Shown in pieces: positions 26,016 to 35,251 of a DNA stretch of 64,000 nt. The notes below the pieces were generated by a model. That model worked only from the letters and a program-made list of their open reading frames with translations. It did no database searches and had not been told where the DNA came from. A program made the translations under genes and the position numbers. Each line of letters begins with the position of its first letter. Within the stretch, counting starts at the first letter, position 1. Source of the DNA: Heliophilum fasciatum (lineage in GTDB: Bacteria > Bacillota > Desulfitobacteriia > Heliobacteriales > Heliobacteriaceae); assembly GCF_004341395.1 (NCBI RefSeq), contig NZ_SLXT01000007.1, positions 62,001-126,000 on the forward strand, given 5' to 3'.

Positions 26016-27536
26016 ATGAACGAAAAAAATAAGGACGCTCTCCGGACGGAATCCCTGCTCCGGACGATACCCGAACTTTCCTATCTAAACGCAACCAACA
26101 CGCCGCGCTACCGGTTAATCATGCGCTACTTTTATGAACAACACCTGCGTCTGCACTACTGGCTGAAGCCGGAAGAGGTCTACGCAGGTGTTTGTGGTTT
26201 TGAACTGCTGGCGCAGTATTCGTTGGAGCAATGCCAGCAGGATCTAAATGCACTGGTGCAGTGGCAGAACTTAGTCCCCCGTCATGATGGCGGGCGATCC
26301 ACGACGATTGAGGAGTATTTGCGCAAAAAGTATCGTTATCAGATGACGCCTTACGCGGTGGAAATCGAGCGGATGGTGGCCGGGTTAGAGAAAATTCGCG
26401 GCTACGGCGGTTCGCTGGAGCCGACGCTGCTCGACAACATTGCGGCTAACCTGCGGCGGATTTTACAACAACAAGGGGAGTTTGCTGCCGGTGAGGGACT
26501 GGCGCTGTGGAAAAGCACCTATGCATCCTTCATTACCTTAACGGAAAACGCTTCCGATTATATTGCATCGCTGCAAAGTGCCAAGGCGGAGGAATTGATG
26601 GCGACGGAAGCGTTTCTTATCTATAAAAATCAATTAACGGAGTACTTGCGCAACTTTGTGCAAAATTTGCAGCGCAGTGCCTTTCGGATCGAAGGACTGT
26701 TGCCATCGTTACAACCGGCGATGATCGAACGGTTTCATCAACATATCGTACGTGATCTGGCGGCCTTGCCGCTTTTAGAAGAGCGCCCCACAGAGGAAGA
26801 GGAACGGGAGCGGCTTCTCCGGGAATGGCAGGCGCTGGTGCGTTGGTTTCTCGGTGAAGGAGGGGAAAATAGCGACATTCAATACCTGGAACAGGCAAGC
26901 AAGGACACGATTGGCAAAATCGTCCGTTGTGCTTTGCGCATTCAGGAAAAACGGCTAAGTGGTGTGACGCGGCGCCGGGAACTGGCGTATTTGGGGCGCT
27001 GGTTTGCTTCACTTGATCATGTCGATGATGCCCATCGCTTGGCCGCCTATACTTTCGGACTTTACCGGACGCGGCATTTTCAAGGGCATGATGACAAAGG
27101 GACAGAGTCGGCCGATGTGACCATGTGGCAAGCGCCGCCAAACGGCTATGCACTGCGCTCACGGTCGCGCCAGCGCCGGCGGGACGGTGGCACCGATGCG
27201 ATTGCCAATCATTCGCGCCAGAAAGCGGCGGCACGGGAAGTCTATCTGGCGGAGCGGCAGGCGGAGCGTGAGTTGATCGAGACGTTTGTGGCGCAAGGTT
27301 GTGTGCCTGTTGGTGAACTGCGTGAGGTTACGCCTTTTTTGCGCAATCAATTGCTTTTTTGGATCAGCCGCTGTATGCACTATCGTGATAAAACGTTCCG
27401 GACGCCGGAAGGTGTGCAGATCACGTTGCGTGGCGGCGGCGGTCGCACGCGGTTGCAGTGTGCCGACGGCGCGTTGGAAATGCCCGATTACACGCTGGTT
27501 TTTGTCGATGAACGGCAAGCAAAGGGAACGACGTAA
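26016..27536 (+). CDS. jetA: Wadjet protein JetA (DUF2397/TIGR02677)
   Basis: This 506-residue protein is the first of the four-gene TIGR02677-02680 cluster now known as one form of the Wadjet anti-plasmid system. It begins LLRTIPELSYLNATNTPRYRLIMRYFYEQH, typical of the family. A winged-helix-rich, coiled-coil body follows, then RQKAAAREVYLAERQAERELIETF. Family knowledge: JetA is the kleisin-like subunit of the SMC-type complex that recognises and cleaves small circular DNA. The ATG at 26016 is preferred over the GTG at 26007, which falls inside the GGTGG ribosome site. jetB follows after 31 bases. Confidence 0.88.
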   Translation: MNEKNKDALRTESLLRTIPELSYLNATNTPRYRLIMRYFYEQHLRLHYWLKPEEVYAGVCGFELLAQYSLEQCQQDLNALVQWQNLVPRHDGGRSTTIEEYLRKKYRYQMTPYAVEIERMVAGLEKIRGYGGSLEPTLLDNIAANLRRILQQQGEFAAGEGLALWKSTYASFITLTENASDYIASLQSAKAEELMATEAFLIYKNQLTEYLRNFVQNLQRSAFRIEGLLPSLQPAMIERFHQHIVRDLAALPLLEERPTEEEERERLLREWQALVRWFLGEGGENSDIQYLEQASKDTIGKIVRCALRIQEKRLSGVTRRRELAYLGRWFASLDHVDDAHRLAAYTFGLYRTRHFQGHDDKGTESADVTMWQAPPNGYALRSRSRQRRRDGGTDAIANHSRQKAAAREVYLAERQAERELIETFVAQGCVPVGELREVTPFLRNQLLFWISRCMHYRDKTFRTPEGVQITLRGGGGRTRLQCADGALEMPDYTLVFVDERQAKGTT

Positions 27537-27567
27537 GTGGTACGCGAGATGGAAAGGGATCGTTGCA

Positions 27568-28938
27568 ATGGCCAAAAATGAGGTGAAGCTTGCCGTGGTG
27601 TCGGGGGCCAAGAAAGATTCAGGAACCGATAACAGAACCGATAACAGAACCGGTAATAAAACCGATAATGGAGCCGGTAGCAGAACCGGTAGCAGAACCG
27701 GAATCGGGCAGTCGGCCGGGGTACCAGGGGGAAACCGAACGGGGCGGCGGCGATTTCAGCGGGGAACGGCGGATTTTTTTCAGCAGGAACGGGTGGCTTG
27801 TGCGCAGGCGCTGCTCAACCGACCCTGGATTAGCAAGGAAGACGATCCGGAACTGTTTCAGGCGATCAAGCAGCATTACGAGGAATTGCGCAGCTTTTTC
27901 CAGGAATATTGCGATCTGGTGTTGATCGTGACCCGCTATATGGCCAAATTGGACAAATATCCGACAGTAGCCCATCCCTGGATGGGGTTTGAGGAGTTTA
28001 CCCATTGCCGTGATTACACGTTGTTTGCCTTTTGCCTTTGGTACTTAGAAGGAAAAGGCGAATTGGAGCAGTTTCTCTTGACCGATATGATCGAGGAGAT
28101 TCGCGATTATCTGGCCGGTGTCGACAGGGATATCGATATTGATTGGAACGTCTATGATCATCGCTTGTCGATGGCCCGGGCGCTACGGAAACTGCGTGAT
28201 CTGTCGATTGTCACGGCGGTAGACGGAGATGAAACCGAGTGGAGCCGCAGCGGCAACGGTGAACATAATGTGCTTTATGAATGTGGACGAGCGCAATCTT
28301 TCCTATTGAGGCGCTTTCCCCGTGATTTGACGACGTACACTTCCATTGCGTCGTTAGGCGAAGGGGACTATGCCGATACCGATGAGGGGCGCGTGCGCCG
28401 GCGCCGTCACCGTGTGTTTCGTCGTTTGATCCAAGAACCGGTGGTTTATGACGGCGATTGGACTGATGATGAGCGGCAGTATGTGTTGACGCAGCGGCGC
28501 TACCTGTTGGAGGCCCTGGAAAAGCACCTGGGTCTTACCGGTCAGCGGTACCGGGAAGGACTGCTGGTGTTTCACCCGGAGTTGTCGGGGGAGGCGCTGC
28601 TTTTTCCTACTGGCAAGGCGATCTCGGACATTGCGGTGCTTTTTGCCGGTGAACTTCGCCGGCGACGGGCGCAAGGCAAACCGGTGGGCTATGATGAAGG
28701 CGGCCGTTTGATCGTAACTTGTCAGGAAGTCGAAACGGTGCTCCATCACCTGCGGGAGCGGCACGGTCGCCTTTGGGGCAAAACGCAGCGGGAAGCGAAG
28801 CTGCGCGATTTGATGCAGGAGTTGTTTGACCACTTATCGGAGTGGAATCTGGGCGGTGTGGTTGATGACATGCATCGCTGGGTCGGCCCGGCGCTGGGAC
28901 GCTTTATCGGTGACTATCAAGCCGATTTTGATGAGTGA
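27568..28938 (+). CDS. jetB: Wadjet protein JetB (DUF2398/TIGR02678)
   Basis: This 456-residue KITE-like partner of the Wadjet SMC complex has a DUF2398 body starting around residue 70 (QQERVACAQALLNRPWISKEDDPELFQ). It includes GDWTDDERQYVLTQRRYLLE and a C-terminal GVVDDMHRWVGPALGRF. Residues 15-65 are a Thr/Asn/Asp/Arg/Gly low-complexity leader produced by a 12-base tandem repeat and are not expected in the family. The ATG at 27568 follows GGAAAGGGA. The frame is open far upstream, overlapping jetA, but without a ribosome site. Confidence 0.87.
   Translation: MAKNEVKLAVVSGAKKDSGTDNRTDNRTGNKTDNGAGSRTGSRTGIGQSAGVPGGNRTGRRRFQRGTADFFQQERVACAQALLNRPWISKEDDPELFQAIKQHYEELRSFFQEYCDLVLIVTRYMAKLDKYPTVAHPWMGFEEFTHCRDYTLFAFCLWYLEGKGELEQFLLTDMIEEIRDYLAGVDRDIDIDWNVYDHRLSMARALRKLRDLSIVTAVDGDETEWSRSGNGEHNVLYECGRAQSFLLRRFPRDLTTYTSIASLGEGDYADTDEGRVRRRRHRVFRRLIQEPVVYDGDWTDDERQYVLTQRRYLLEALEKHLGLTGQRYREGLLVFHPELSGEALLFPTGKAISDIAVLFAGELRRRRAQGKPVGYDEGGRLIVTCQEVETVLHHLRERHGRLWGKTQREAKLRDLMQELFDHLSEWNLGGVVDDMHRWVGPALGRFIGDYQADFDE
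27617..27712 (+). repeat. 12-base tandem repeat inside jetB
   Basis: Seven to eight degenerate copies of GAACCGATAACA / GAACCGGTAGCA encode a T-D-N-R / T-G-S-R pattern at the N-terminus of JetB. Repeat number is probably variable through replication slippage; in multiples of 12 bases the frame is kept. Confidence 0.8.
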
Positions 28939-28975
28939 AAATATTGAGTGACGATGATAAAGAGGGGATCGAATC

Positions 28976-31900
28976 ATGACGAGCGAGCGCTGGCGCATGG
29001 CGCGGGCAGGCATCTTGAATTTTTGGCATTACGATGAGGAAGCCGTGTTTCACCTAGAAGGGGGGCGTCTGATCCTGCGCGGCGCCAATGGCTCTGGCAA
29101 AAGTGTCACCATGCAAAGCTTTTTGCCGTTGGTTCTGGATGGGGACAAGCGGCCGCACCGCCTTGACCCCTTTGGGTCCAAGGATCGCCGCATGGAATAC
29201 TACTTGCTTGTCGACGATGAAGCCAATACCGATCGCACCGGGTATCTTTGGTTGGAGTTTTGCCAACCGGCGCGGGAGCGCTATCTGACGATTGGCATCG
29301 GTCTGCGGGCGCGGCGCAACAATCCGCAGATGGGCTTTTGGGGATTTGCCATCACCGACAACCGGCGGATCGGGTATGATCTGCAGCTTTTTGAGCTGGA
29401 TTACAGTGCGTCTAAGGAGCCGCAGAAAATTCCCTTGACGCGGCAAAAGCTGGCCGAGCAGATCAGCGACGGTGGGGAAGTGGTGGTCGAGCAAGGTAAG
29501 TACAAAGCGATGGTCAACCGCTTGCTGTTCGGCTATGGCGATCTGGACGGCTATAGTGAACTGCTGGACCTGTTGATTCAACTGCGCTCGCCGAAGCTCT
29601 CCAAGGATTTCAAACCAACGACGATCTATGAGATCTTGGGGAGTGCTTTGCCGCCGCTCCATGAGGAGGATTTGCGCCCGCTCTCGGAAGTACTTGATGA
29701 TATGGATCAGATCAGCGATCGCTTGGAAGAACTAGAGCGCCATCGTGGTGAAACGGAAAAGCTGGCACAAGCCTATCAACGGTACAATGAGTTTACGTTA
29801 TACACGTTGTCCAAGGAACTCACCACAGGGAAAGCCGAATGGGAAGCGGCGGAGGAAGAACTGCAACAAAGCGAAAGCCGTCTGCAACAGATCGAGGCAC
29901 AATTGGCGGCGGAGCAATGCAGTTTGGAAGCGCAGAAAAAAGAATTACAAGCGTTACAGGCGGAGCGGGATGTACTCAGTCAAAATGAGGCCTTTAATAC
30001 CCAAGGGGAGTTGGATGCCAAGGGCGCCGATCGGGATTTTTTGGCGAAGAAAAAAAAGAGCGCCCAAGAACGATTAGAGACGATCGATAAATACCTGATC
30101 GAAGTGGCTGGACGCCGTGAAGCGGCGGAGCAAGCGCGGGAAAAAGCGGCGATCGAACAGGCGCGCCTGTTGGCGGCCATGGGGCTGCTGGCTCAGCAGG
30201 CCGATTACAGGATGCATGAAGTGCACAGCCGCCCGTGGCAAGCGGGGATTCCTGCCGATGAGGAACGCTTTGCTACGTGGCAGCGGGACATGGCAGACCA
30301 CCGTGAACGGCTGGAAGCCGCAGAAACGCAGGCCCATCAGGTGACGGTCTTGGGTTTGCGAAAAAACGATGCAGAAGTGGCCGTAGGGGAAGCGCGCCGG
30401 GAAAAGGATCGGGCGGAAGACCGGGTAAAACAAGCGGAGCAACAATTGGAGACGGTCAAGGACGAAGTACAGCGTGCCTTTTTTGATTGGCGCCGCAGTT
30501 TGGTGCATTTGCCCTTGACCGACGAGGGCTTTCAAGCGGTCCTGCACCGCTTGGCCAAGTTTCCCGACGCCGATCTTCATCAGATCCAAGAACCGGTGCG
30601 TTTGGCGCTGGGGGAAGGGCAGCGCCGCTTGGCCGATGAGCGAGCAGGATGGAAGCAACAAAAAGAAGCCCATGAGCAAAAGCGAGAGGAAATCGATGAG
30701 GAGCGCCGGCAGTGGTTGGCCCAAAAAGAACCGGAACCGCCGCGCAGCCGCCAACGGGAAGCGTACCGTAGCCAGCGGGCGGCTGCCGGGGAAGCCGGTG
30801 CGCCTTTTTATGCTTGTGTGGAATTTCGACCGGAAGTTGCTGAGGCGACGCGGGGCAGGTTGGAGGCGGCCCTGACGGAAGCGGGATTGCTGGATGCTTG
30901 GGTGGGAACGCAGGGCGTGAAGCTGGACGTTAAGCTGGAAAGGACGGGCAGTAGTGAACTGATGGCGATGCCTGGCGGCGCACCTATCGATGAAACCTGG
31001 GTTGCTACGGAACCGTTGCTGCTGGGGACGACGTTGGCCGATTATCTTGTTCCCCTGGTGCCGCCGGACAGCGGTTTGGATAAAGGAAGCATTGATGATT
31101 TCTTGCGTACGCTCCGGATGGGGGACCGTGAAACGGTGCTCGCAGTCGGTGCAAGCGAGCTGGAACAAAATAGTACGGGAACCTGGTTTAGCGAGGATGG
31201 GGCCTACCGGCTCGGTAACCGGGTGGGGATGGCGGCACCGAAAGATGTTGCGGAATATATCGGTCGAGAAAGCCGTCACCGGACCCGCCTGGCGCGGATC
31301 GCGGTGCTGGAAGCGTTGATCGAGGAAGAGACAAGGGCGATCGAAGCAGCGGCGGCGCATCTGACGGCGTTGGAGGAGCGTGAACAGGCGATCATGGCCG
31401 AAGTGGCGGCTTTGCCTGGTTTCTCCGGTTTATCCGATGCGGCTCGGATGCTTACGGAGGCGCACTTTTGTTTTACGATGGCTGACGATGAGTGCGGGCG
31501 CCGTGATCGGTTGTTTCGTCAGGCCGTGACGGACTTCCAGGCAGCCACGCTGGCACTCCATGAGTTGATGCGGGAGATGACGTTGCCGCGGGAAGAAAAA
31601 GCAATCCGGGCAGCACGAAGCCATTTTGAACAATACAGCGCGATCTGGCAGGCCTTAAAAACGGCGTGGAGCGCGTACCTTATGGCTGACCGGCAGTATG
31701 TCGGCGCAGCAGCCGATATTGAGAAATTTACCGTCCAAGCAGAGCAGCAAGAGCAGGAAATCGACGACTACCATGTTCAGTTACACCGGCTCGATGCGGA
31801 AATCGCTGCGTTGCAACGCCGGCTCAAGGAGATGGGGCTGGAGGACATCGTACGCCGCCGGGACGAATTGCGGCAGCAGATGCATCAACTGGAGGGAACG

Positions 31901-33250
31901 ATCGCTTGGCGCAATGATCAGATACCGAAGTTGGCGGAGAAAAAGGGCGGAGCACGGAGTCAGGTAGAAAAAAATCTGGCGGAGCGACTGCATACCCAAC
32001 GCCGGCTTCAGGACCGCCTGGGCAGGTGGCTTCAGGAGTGGCGTCGTGGGCTTTTGCCGGAATTGTCGGCCTTATGCCGAACGCTGTCTTCGAAAGTGCC
32101 ATGGCGAGATCCGAATGAAATCAGATCCGATGCCGATGTCGTAGGGATGGCTGCCAGTCGAGGGACAGCGACCGCCGGTGGCCGGGCGGCTTGGGCCAAT
32201 GAAGTAGAAGTGGCAGCTATGCACACGGCTGAGTTGGTGGTACAACATAGCAAAGGCCGCTGGGAAGCGCGTTTGGCCCAATCGGTAGCCAACGACTTGC
32301 ACAGCATCTTGACGGATATTCGGCGAACCTTGTTTGAGTATGTGCCGGAATGGCGGGAAGACGAGGCGAGCGGGCGGATTCTTGTTTATTTTATGCGGGA
32401 TCGCCAAAATCCCATTTCGCCGCGGCACCTCTTGGACGAACTGACCCGGGCGCGGGAAGAGCAGATGTTGCTGTTGGATCAAAAGGACCGGGAATTGTAT
32501 GAGGAGATCATCATTCGGGCGGTAGGGAAAACGATTCGCAGCCGGATCCATCGTGCTGAGCAGTGGGTACAGCAAGTCAATGAACTGATGGGGCAGCGCA
32601 ATACTTCCAGCGGGCTGCGGCTTCATCTCAAATGGGAACCCCGACCGGCGACGAATGAACGGGAACTGGACACGGCGGCGCTGGTGAAGCTCTTAAAGAC
32701 GAATCCTGAACAGTTGCATGATGAAGACATTGATCGCATGGTGCGGCATTTTCGCTCCCGCATTGAGTGGGCCAAGCAGGAATCGGAAGCCAAGGACTCG
32801 TTGCGCCATTGGGTCAATCAATTGCTCGATTATCGCCGCTGGTTTCGTTTTGTGCTGCACTATGAAAAGGGTGAGTCGCCGCGCCGGGAATTGACCGATT
32901 CGCGGTTCAACGTGTTGAGCGGCGGCGAAAAAGCGATGAGTATGTATATACCGCTGTTCGCGGCGACGTATTCGCGCTTTAACGATGCCCGCCCGGATGC
33001 GCCCCATATTATCTCGCTGGATGAGGCTTTTGCCGGCGTCGATGACGAGAATGTTCGTGATATGTTTGATTTGCTGACGCAGATGGATTTTGATTATATG
33101 ATGACAAGTCAGGTGCTGTGGGGCTGTTATGATACGGTGCCGGCGTTGTCGATTTATGAGGTTTTCCGGCCGAAAGATGTGAAGTTTGTGACGCTTTTCC
33201 AGTATCGTTGGAATGGGGAGCAAAGGCAGCTTGTGGAGAACAGTGCCTAA
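28976..33250 (+). CDS. jetC: Wadjet SMC-like ATPase JetC (TIGR02680)
   Basis: This 1424-residue SMC/MukB-type protein has Walker A GANGSGKS at 36-43 near the N-terminus. Long coiled-coil arms (Gln/Glu/Arg-rich, roughly 250-500 and 780-1050) flank a central hinge-like globular part around 590-780. The C-terminal head carries the ABC signature LSGGEK (1314-1319) and Walker B IISLDEAFAGVDDENV (DE about 1349-1350). Family knowledge: JetC extrudes plasmid DNA with JetA and JetB until the JetD nuclease cleaves it. The ATG at 28976 is 37 bases after jetB. All ATPase motifs are intact. Confidence 0.92.
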   Translation: MTSERWRMARAGILNFWHYDEEAVFHLEGGRLILRGANGSGKSVTMQSFLPLVLDGDKRPHRLDPFGSKDRRMEYYLLVDDEANTDRTGYLWLEFCQPARERYLTIGIGLRARRNNPQMGFWGFAITDNRRIGYDLQLFELDYSASKEPQKIPLTRQKLAEQISDGGEVVVEQGKYKAMVNRLLFGYGDLDGYSELLDLLIQLRSPKLSKDFKPTTIYEILGSALPPLHEEDLRPLSEVLDDMDQISDRLEELERHRGETEKLAQAYQRYNEFTLYTLSKELTTGKAEWEAAEEELQQSESRLQQIEAQLAAEQCSLEAQKKELQALQAERDVLSQNEAFNTQGELDAKGADRDFLAKKKKSAQERLETIDKYLIEVAGRREAAEQAREKAAIEQARLLAAMGLLAQQADYRMHEVHSRPWQAGIPADEERFATWQRDMADHRERLEAAETQAHQVTVLGLRKNDAEVAVGEARREKDRAEDRVKQAEQQLETVKDEVQRAFFDWRRSLVHLPLTDEGFQAVLHRLAKFPDADLHQIQEPVRLALGEGQRRLADERAGWKQQKEAHEQKREEIDEERRQWLAQKEPEPPRSRQREAYRSQRAAAGEAGAPFYACVEFRPEVAEATRGRLEAALTEAGLLDAWVGTQGVKLDVKLERTGSSELMAMPGGAPIDETWVATEPLLLGTTLADYLVPLVPPDSGLDKGSIDDFLRTLRMGDRETVLAVGASELEQNSTGTWFSEDGAYRLGNRVGMAAPKDVAEYIGRESRHRTRLARIAVLEALIEEETRAIEAAAAHLTALEEREQAIMAEVAALPGFSGLSDAARMLTEAHFCFTMADDECGRRDRLFRQAVTDFQAATLALHELMREMTLPREEKAIRAARSHFEQYSAIWQALKTAWSAYLMADRQYVGAAADIEKFTVQAEQQEQEIDDYHVQLHRLDAEIAALQRRLKEMGLEDIVRRRDELRQQMHQLEGTIAWRNDQIPKLAEKKGGARSQVEKNLAERLHTQRRLQDRLGRWLQEWRRGLLPELSALCRTLSSKVPWRDPNEIRSDADVVGMAASRGTATAGGRAAWANEVEVAAMHTAELVVQHSKGRWEARLAQSVANDLHSILTDIRRTLFEYVPEWREDEASGRILVYFMRDRQNPISPRHLLDELTRAREEQMLLLDQKDRELYEEIIIRAVGKTIRSRIHRAEQWVQQVNELMGQRNTSSGLRLHLKWEPRPATNERELDTAALVKLLKTNPEQLHDEDIDRMVRHFRSRIEWAKQESEAKDSLRHWVNQLLDYRRWFRFVLHYEKGESPRRELTDSRFNVLSGGEKAMSMYIPLFAATYSRFNDARPDAPHIISLDEAFAGVDDENVRDMFDLLTQMDFDYMMTSQVLWGCYDTVPALSIYEVFRPKDVKFVTLFQYRWNGEQRQLVENSA

Positions 33251-33361
33251 AGAGGGATGGGGAAAACGGTAACAAGATAGCCGGGCGGATATTAATGGAT
33301 TGATTTTTGGCAGAGCATCAACATAGCAAAGAGCCAAAGATATTGGGGGGATGGGGAACAG

Positions 33362-34900
33362 ATGGAGCCGGTTGGGTTGCCAGATGATTTGCGGCGGTAT
33401 CTTGCGCAACCGGGACTGGTACAACTTTTGCGCGCAGCCCGCGAACGGGTGGAGGCGCTGGGGCGTATCGGCGGATCGTTGCGGTTAGCGAACCTGACGG
33501 TGGAGGCGGGAGACCGGCTCGATGGTTTTTTTGGGCGCCATATCCCGATGGAGCGTGGGCCCGTTACGATCAGGTTAGCGGAAATTGATCAAGTGTTGCA
33601 GCGCAGTCGCTGGCAGGTGACACTGACGAAAGTTCTTGAGGGCATTGACGGACCAATCCGACTTCGCCCGCAGCAACGACAGCAGTGCCGGCAAGCCTGG
33701 AAAGCGTTATTGGCAGGTGTGCAGGTACAAGTATCGGGGCCGGCGCGGGAATGGGTGGAGGCGATAGCGGCAGGAGGAACCGGCGGCTATCGAATCTTGA
33801 AAAGTGCTTTTGATCAGGACCCGGCGGCAGCGGAACGACAGCTTTGGGCGGTTGTGACGGCGCTGGAACGATTAGAGCCGATGCAGGGAGAGACGGAATG
33901 GCGAGGCGATATCGATGCAGCGGCTTCGGGGGAAAGTGCGGACGTTTTGGCGGATAAATCGGTAGTGTGGGGAAACCGTACAAGCCGATCGGGAAGGATG
34001 GGCCGTCTGCCGATTTTTGCTGCGGAAATTACAGGTGATCCTCATGCGTTTGATCGCGATACACCGTTAGGGCGCTTGTTTTATGCGGCCTTGGTTTTTT
34101 GGTTGCGGCGGGAGGAGCAGGGAGCGGCAGAATCGGAGGAATCGGAAGAGGCAGAAGCCACGGTAACGGAATCGGTGAAGGATAGCGATGCCAAGAGCGT
34201 GGGGACTTCTTCGGCGGAAGTGCATCGCACACTGTTACAGGAAGCGGGGCTGGAGGGGGATGACATTTCTTCGTTTGTCAGTGTCTTTGGACTCGTGGCG
34301 CTTCCCGATGATCCCCTAGCCCCGCTGTTGAAAGCTGCTTATCAGGCGGGGCAACCGATTAACTTGACTTTGCGCAATCTGCAAGGAGGCATCAAACAAG
34401 GGAAAGCGATTCGCCGCTGGGCGATGGTAGCAGGACAAGCTGTGTATATCGTGGAGAATCCGGCAATTTTTTCGGCGCTTTTGGATCGGTATGCGGAGCT
34501 ACGGGGGCAACGGAACGCGGTTGTGACGGCGCCGTTGATCTGTTCCAGTGGCCAGCTTTCAATGGCGGCGCTTTGGTTATTGGATAGTTTGATAACGGCG
34601 GGATGTCAGCTTTATTACAGCGGTGATTTTGACCGTAAGGGTCTGGAGATTGCGCTGCAGTTGACTCGCAGGTATAAAATCGGTAACGGTGTTGGAGCCT
34701 TTCAAACATGGCGCTTTAATCAAGAGACATATCGAAGAGCGAAAAAAGCGATTCATTTCTCGGATGAAGATAGGGAATGTTTTGAAGGGATGACAATACC
34801 ATGGGATCGGGAACTGCCAAAACTCTTGGCTAAAACCGGTATGGTCGCTTACCAAGAGAATTTTTGGGCGGAGTTAGCGATGGATTGGCTGGGAGAATAA
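33362..34900 (+). CDS. jetD: Wadjet nuclease JetD (DUF2399/TIGR02679)
   Basis: This 512-residue protein completes the Wadjet operon. The C-terminal TOPRIM-like DUF2399 domain is marked by YYSGDFDRKGLEIALQLTRRY (two parts around residue 417), with the acidic DFD expected to bind metal, preceded by APLICSSGQLS. The N-terminal half has the TIGR02679 motif GRIGGSLRLANLTVEAG. An acidic low-complexity insert (EEQGAAESEESEEAEATVTE) lies around residue 252-275. The ATG at 33362 follows GGGGATGGGG. A 111-base gap separates it from jetC. Family knowledge: JetD makes the double-strand break in the trapped plasmid. Confidence 0.88.
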   Translation: MEPVGLPDDLRRYLAQPGLVQLLRAARERVEALGRIGGSLRLANLTVEAGDRLDGFFGRHIPMERGPVTIRLAEIDQVLQRSRWQVTLTKVLEGIDGPIRLRPQQRQQCRQAWKALLAGVQVQVSGPAREWVEAIAAGGTGGYRILKSAFDQDPAAAERQLWAVVTALERLEPMQGETEWRGDIDAAASGESADVLADKSVVWGNRTSRSGRMGRLPIFAAEITGDPHAFDRDTPLGRLFYAALVFWLRREEQGAAESEESEEAEATVTESVKDSDAKSVGTSSAEVHRTLLQEAGLEGDDISSFVSVFGLVALPDDPLAPLLKAAYQAGQPINLTLRNLQGGIKQGKAIRRWAMVAGQAVYIVENPAIFSALLDRYAELRGQRNAVVTAPLICSSGQLSMAALWLLDSLITAGCQLYYSGDFDRKGLEIALQLTRRYKIGNGVGAFQTWRFNQETYRRAKKAIHFSDEDRECFEGMTIPWDRELPKLLAKTGMVAYQENFWAELAMDWLGE

Positions 34901-34962
34901 ATGGGGAAAAACGGTATGGGACGGGCCGATCGGGAAGCGACGGAAAATTGTGATGCCACAAA

Positions 34963-35000
34963 AAAGCACCCTTGGCCGTTCATTGGCCAAGGGTGCTTGA
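34963..35000. terminator. intrinsic terminator after jetD
   Basis: A 13-bp perfect stem, AGCACCCTTGGCC/GGCCAAGGGTGCT, has seven loop bases and A-rich/T-rich flanks. Read on the minus strand it is followed by TTTTT, so it can also stop transcription arriving from cooS. Confidence 0.88.
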
Positions 35001-35061
35001 ATTTTCATTTGTTAATGCCATTGCCAAGTATCTAAGTGCGGACCTAGTTGTGAAGCCATAG

Positions 35062-35112
35062 AAAAACACCCCCTATGGATAATTTTCGAATTTTATCCTA
35101 GGAGGTGTTTGT
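35062..35112. terminator. stem-loop between jetD and cooS
   Basis: AAACACCCCCTATGGATA pairs imperfectly with TATCCTAGGAGGTGTTT; on the minus strand the stem ends in GTGTTTTT. It is probably the terminator of the minus-strand Rrf2-cooS unit. Confidence 0.7.
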
Positions 35113-35251
35113 TGTTTTACTGCCCGCCAAACGGGCACTTCAATTTAATAAGGATAAAGATTGATGGCTCTTTCGACAGTTATTCAAGACAACTGCTATT
35201 TGAGACACTCTTTAGGCCGATTGCTGGAAATTCCATACACCATCCGGACTA

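Noticed and set aside
30074-31360. 428-codon minus-strand frame opposite jetC
   Set aside because: Shadow frame inside the coiled-coil region of jetC; no motif or ribosome site.
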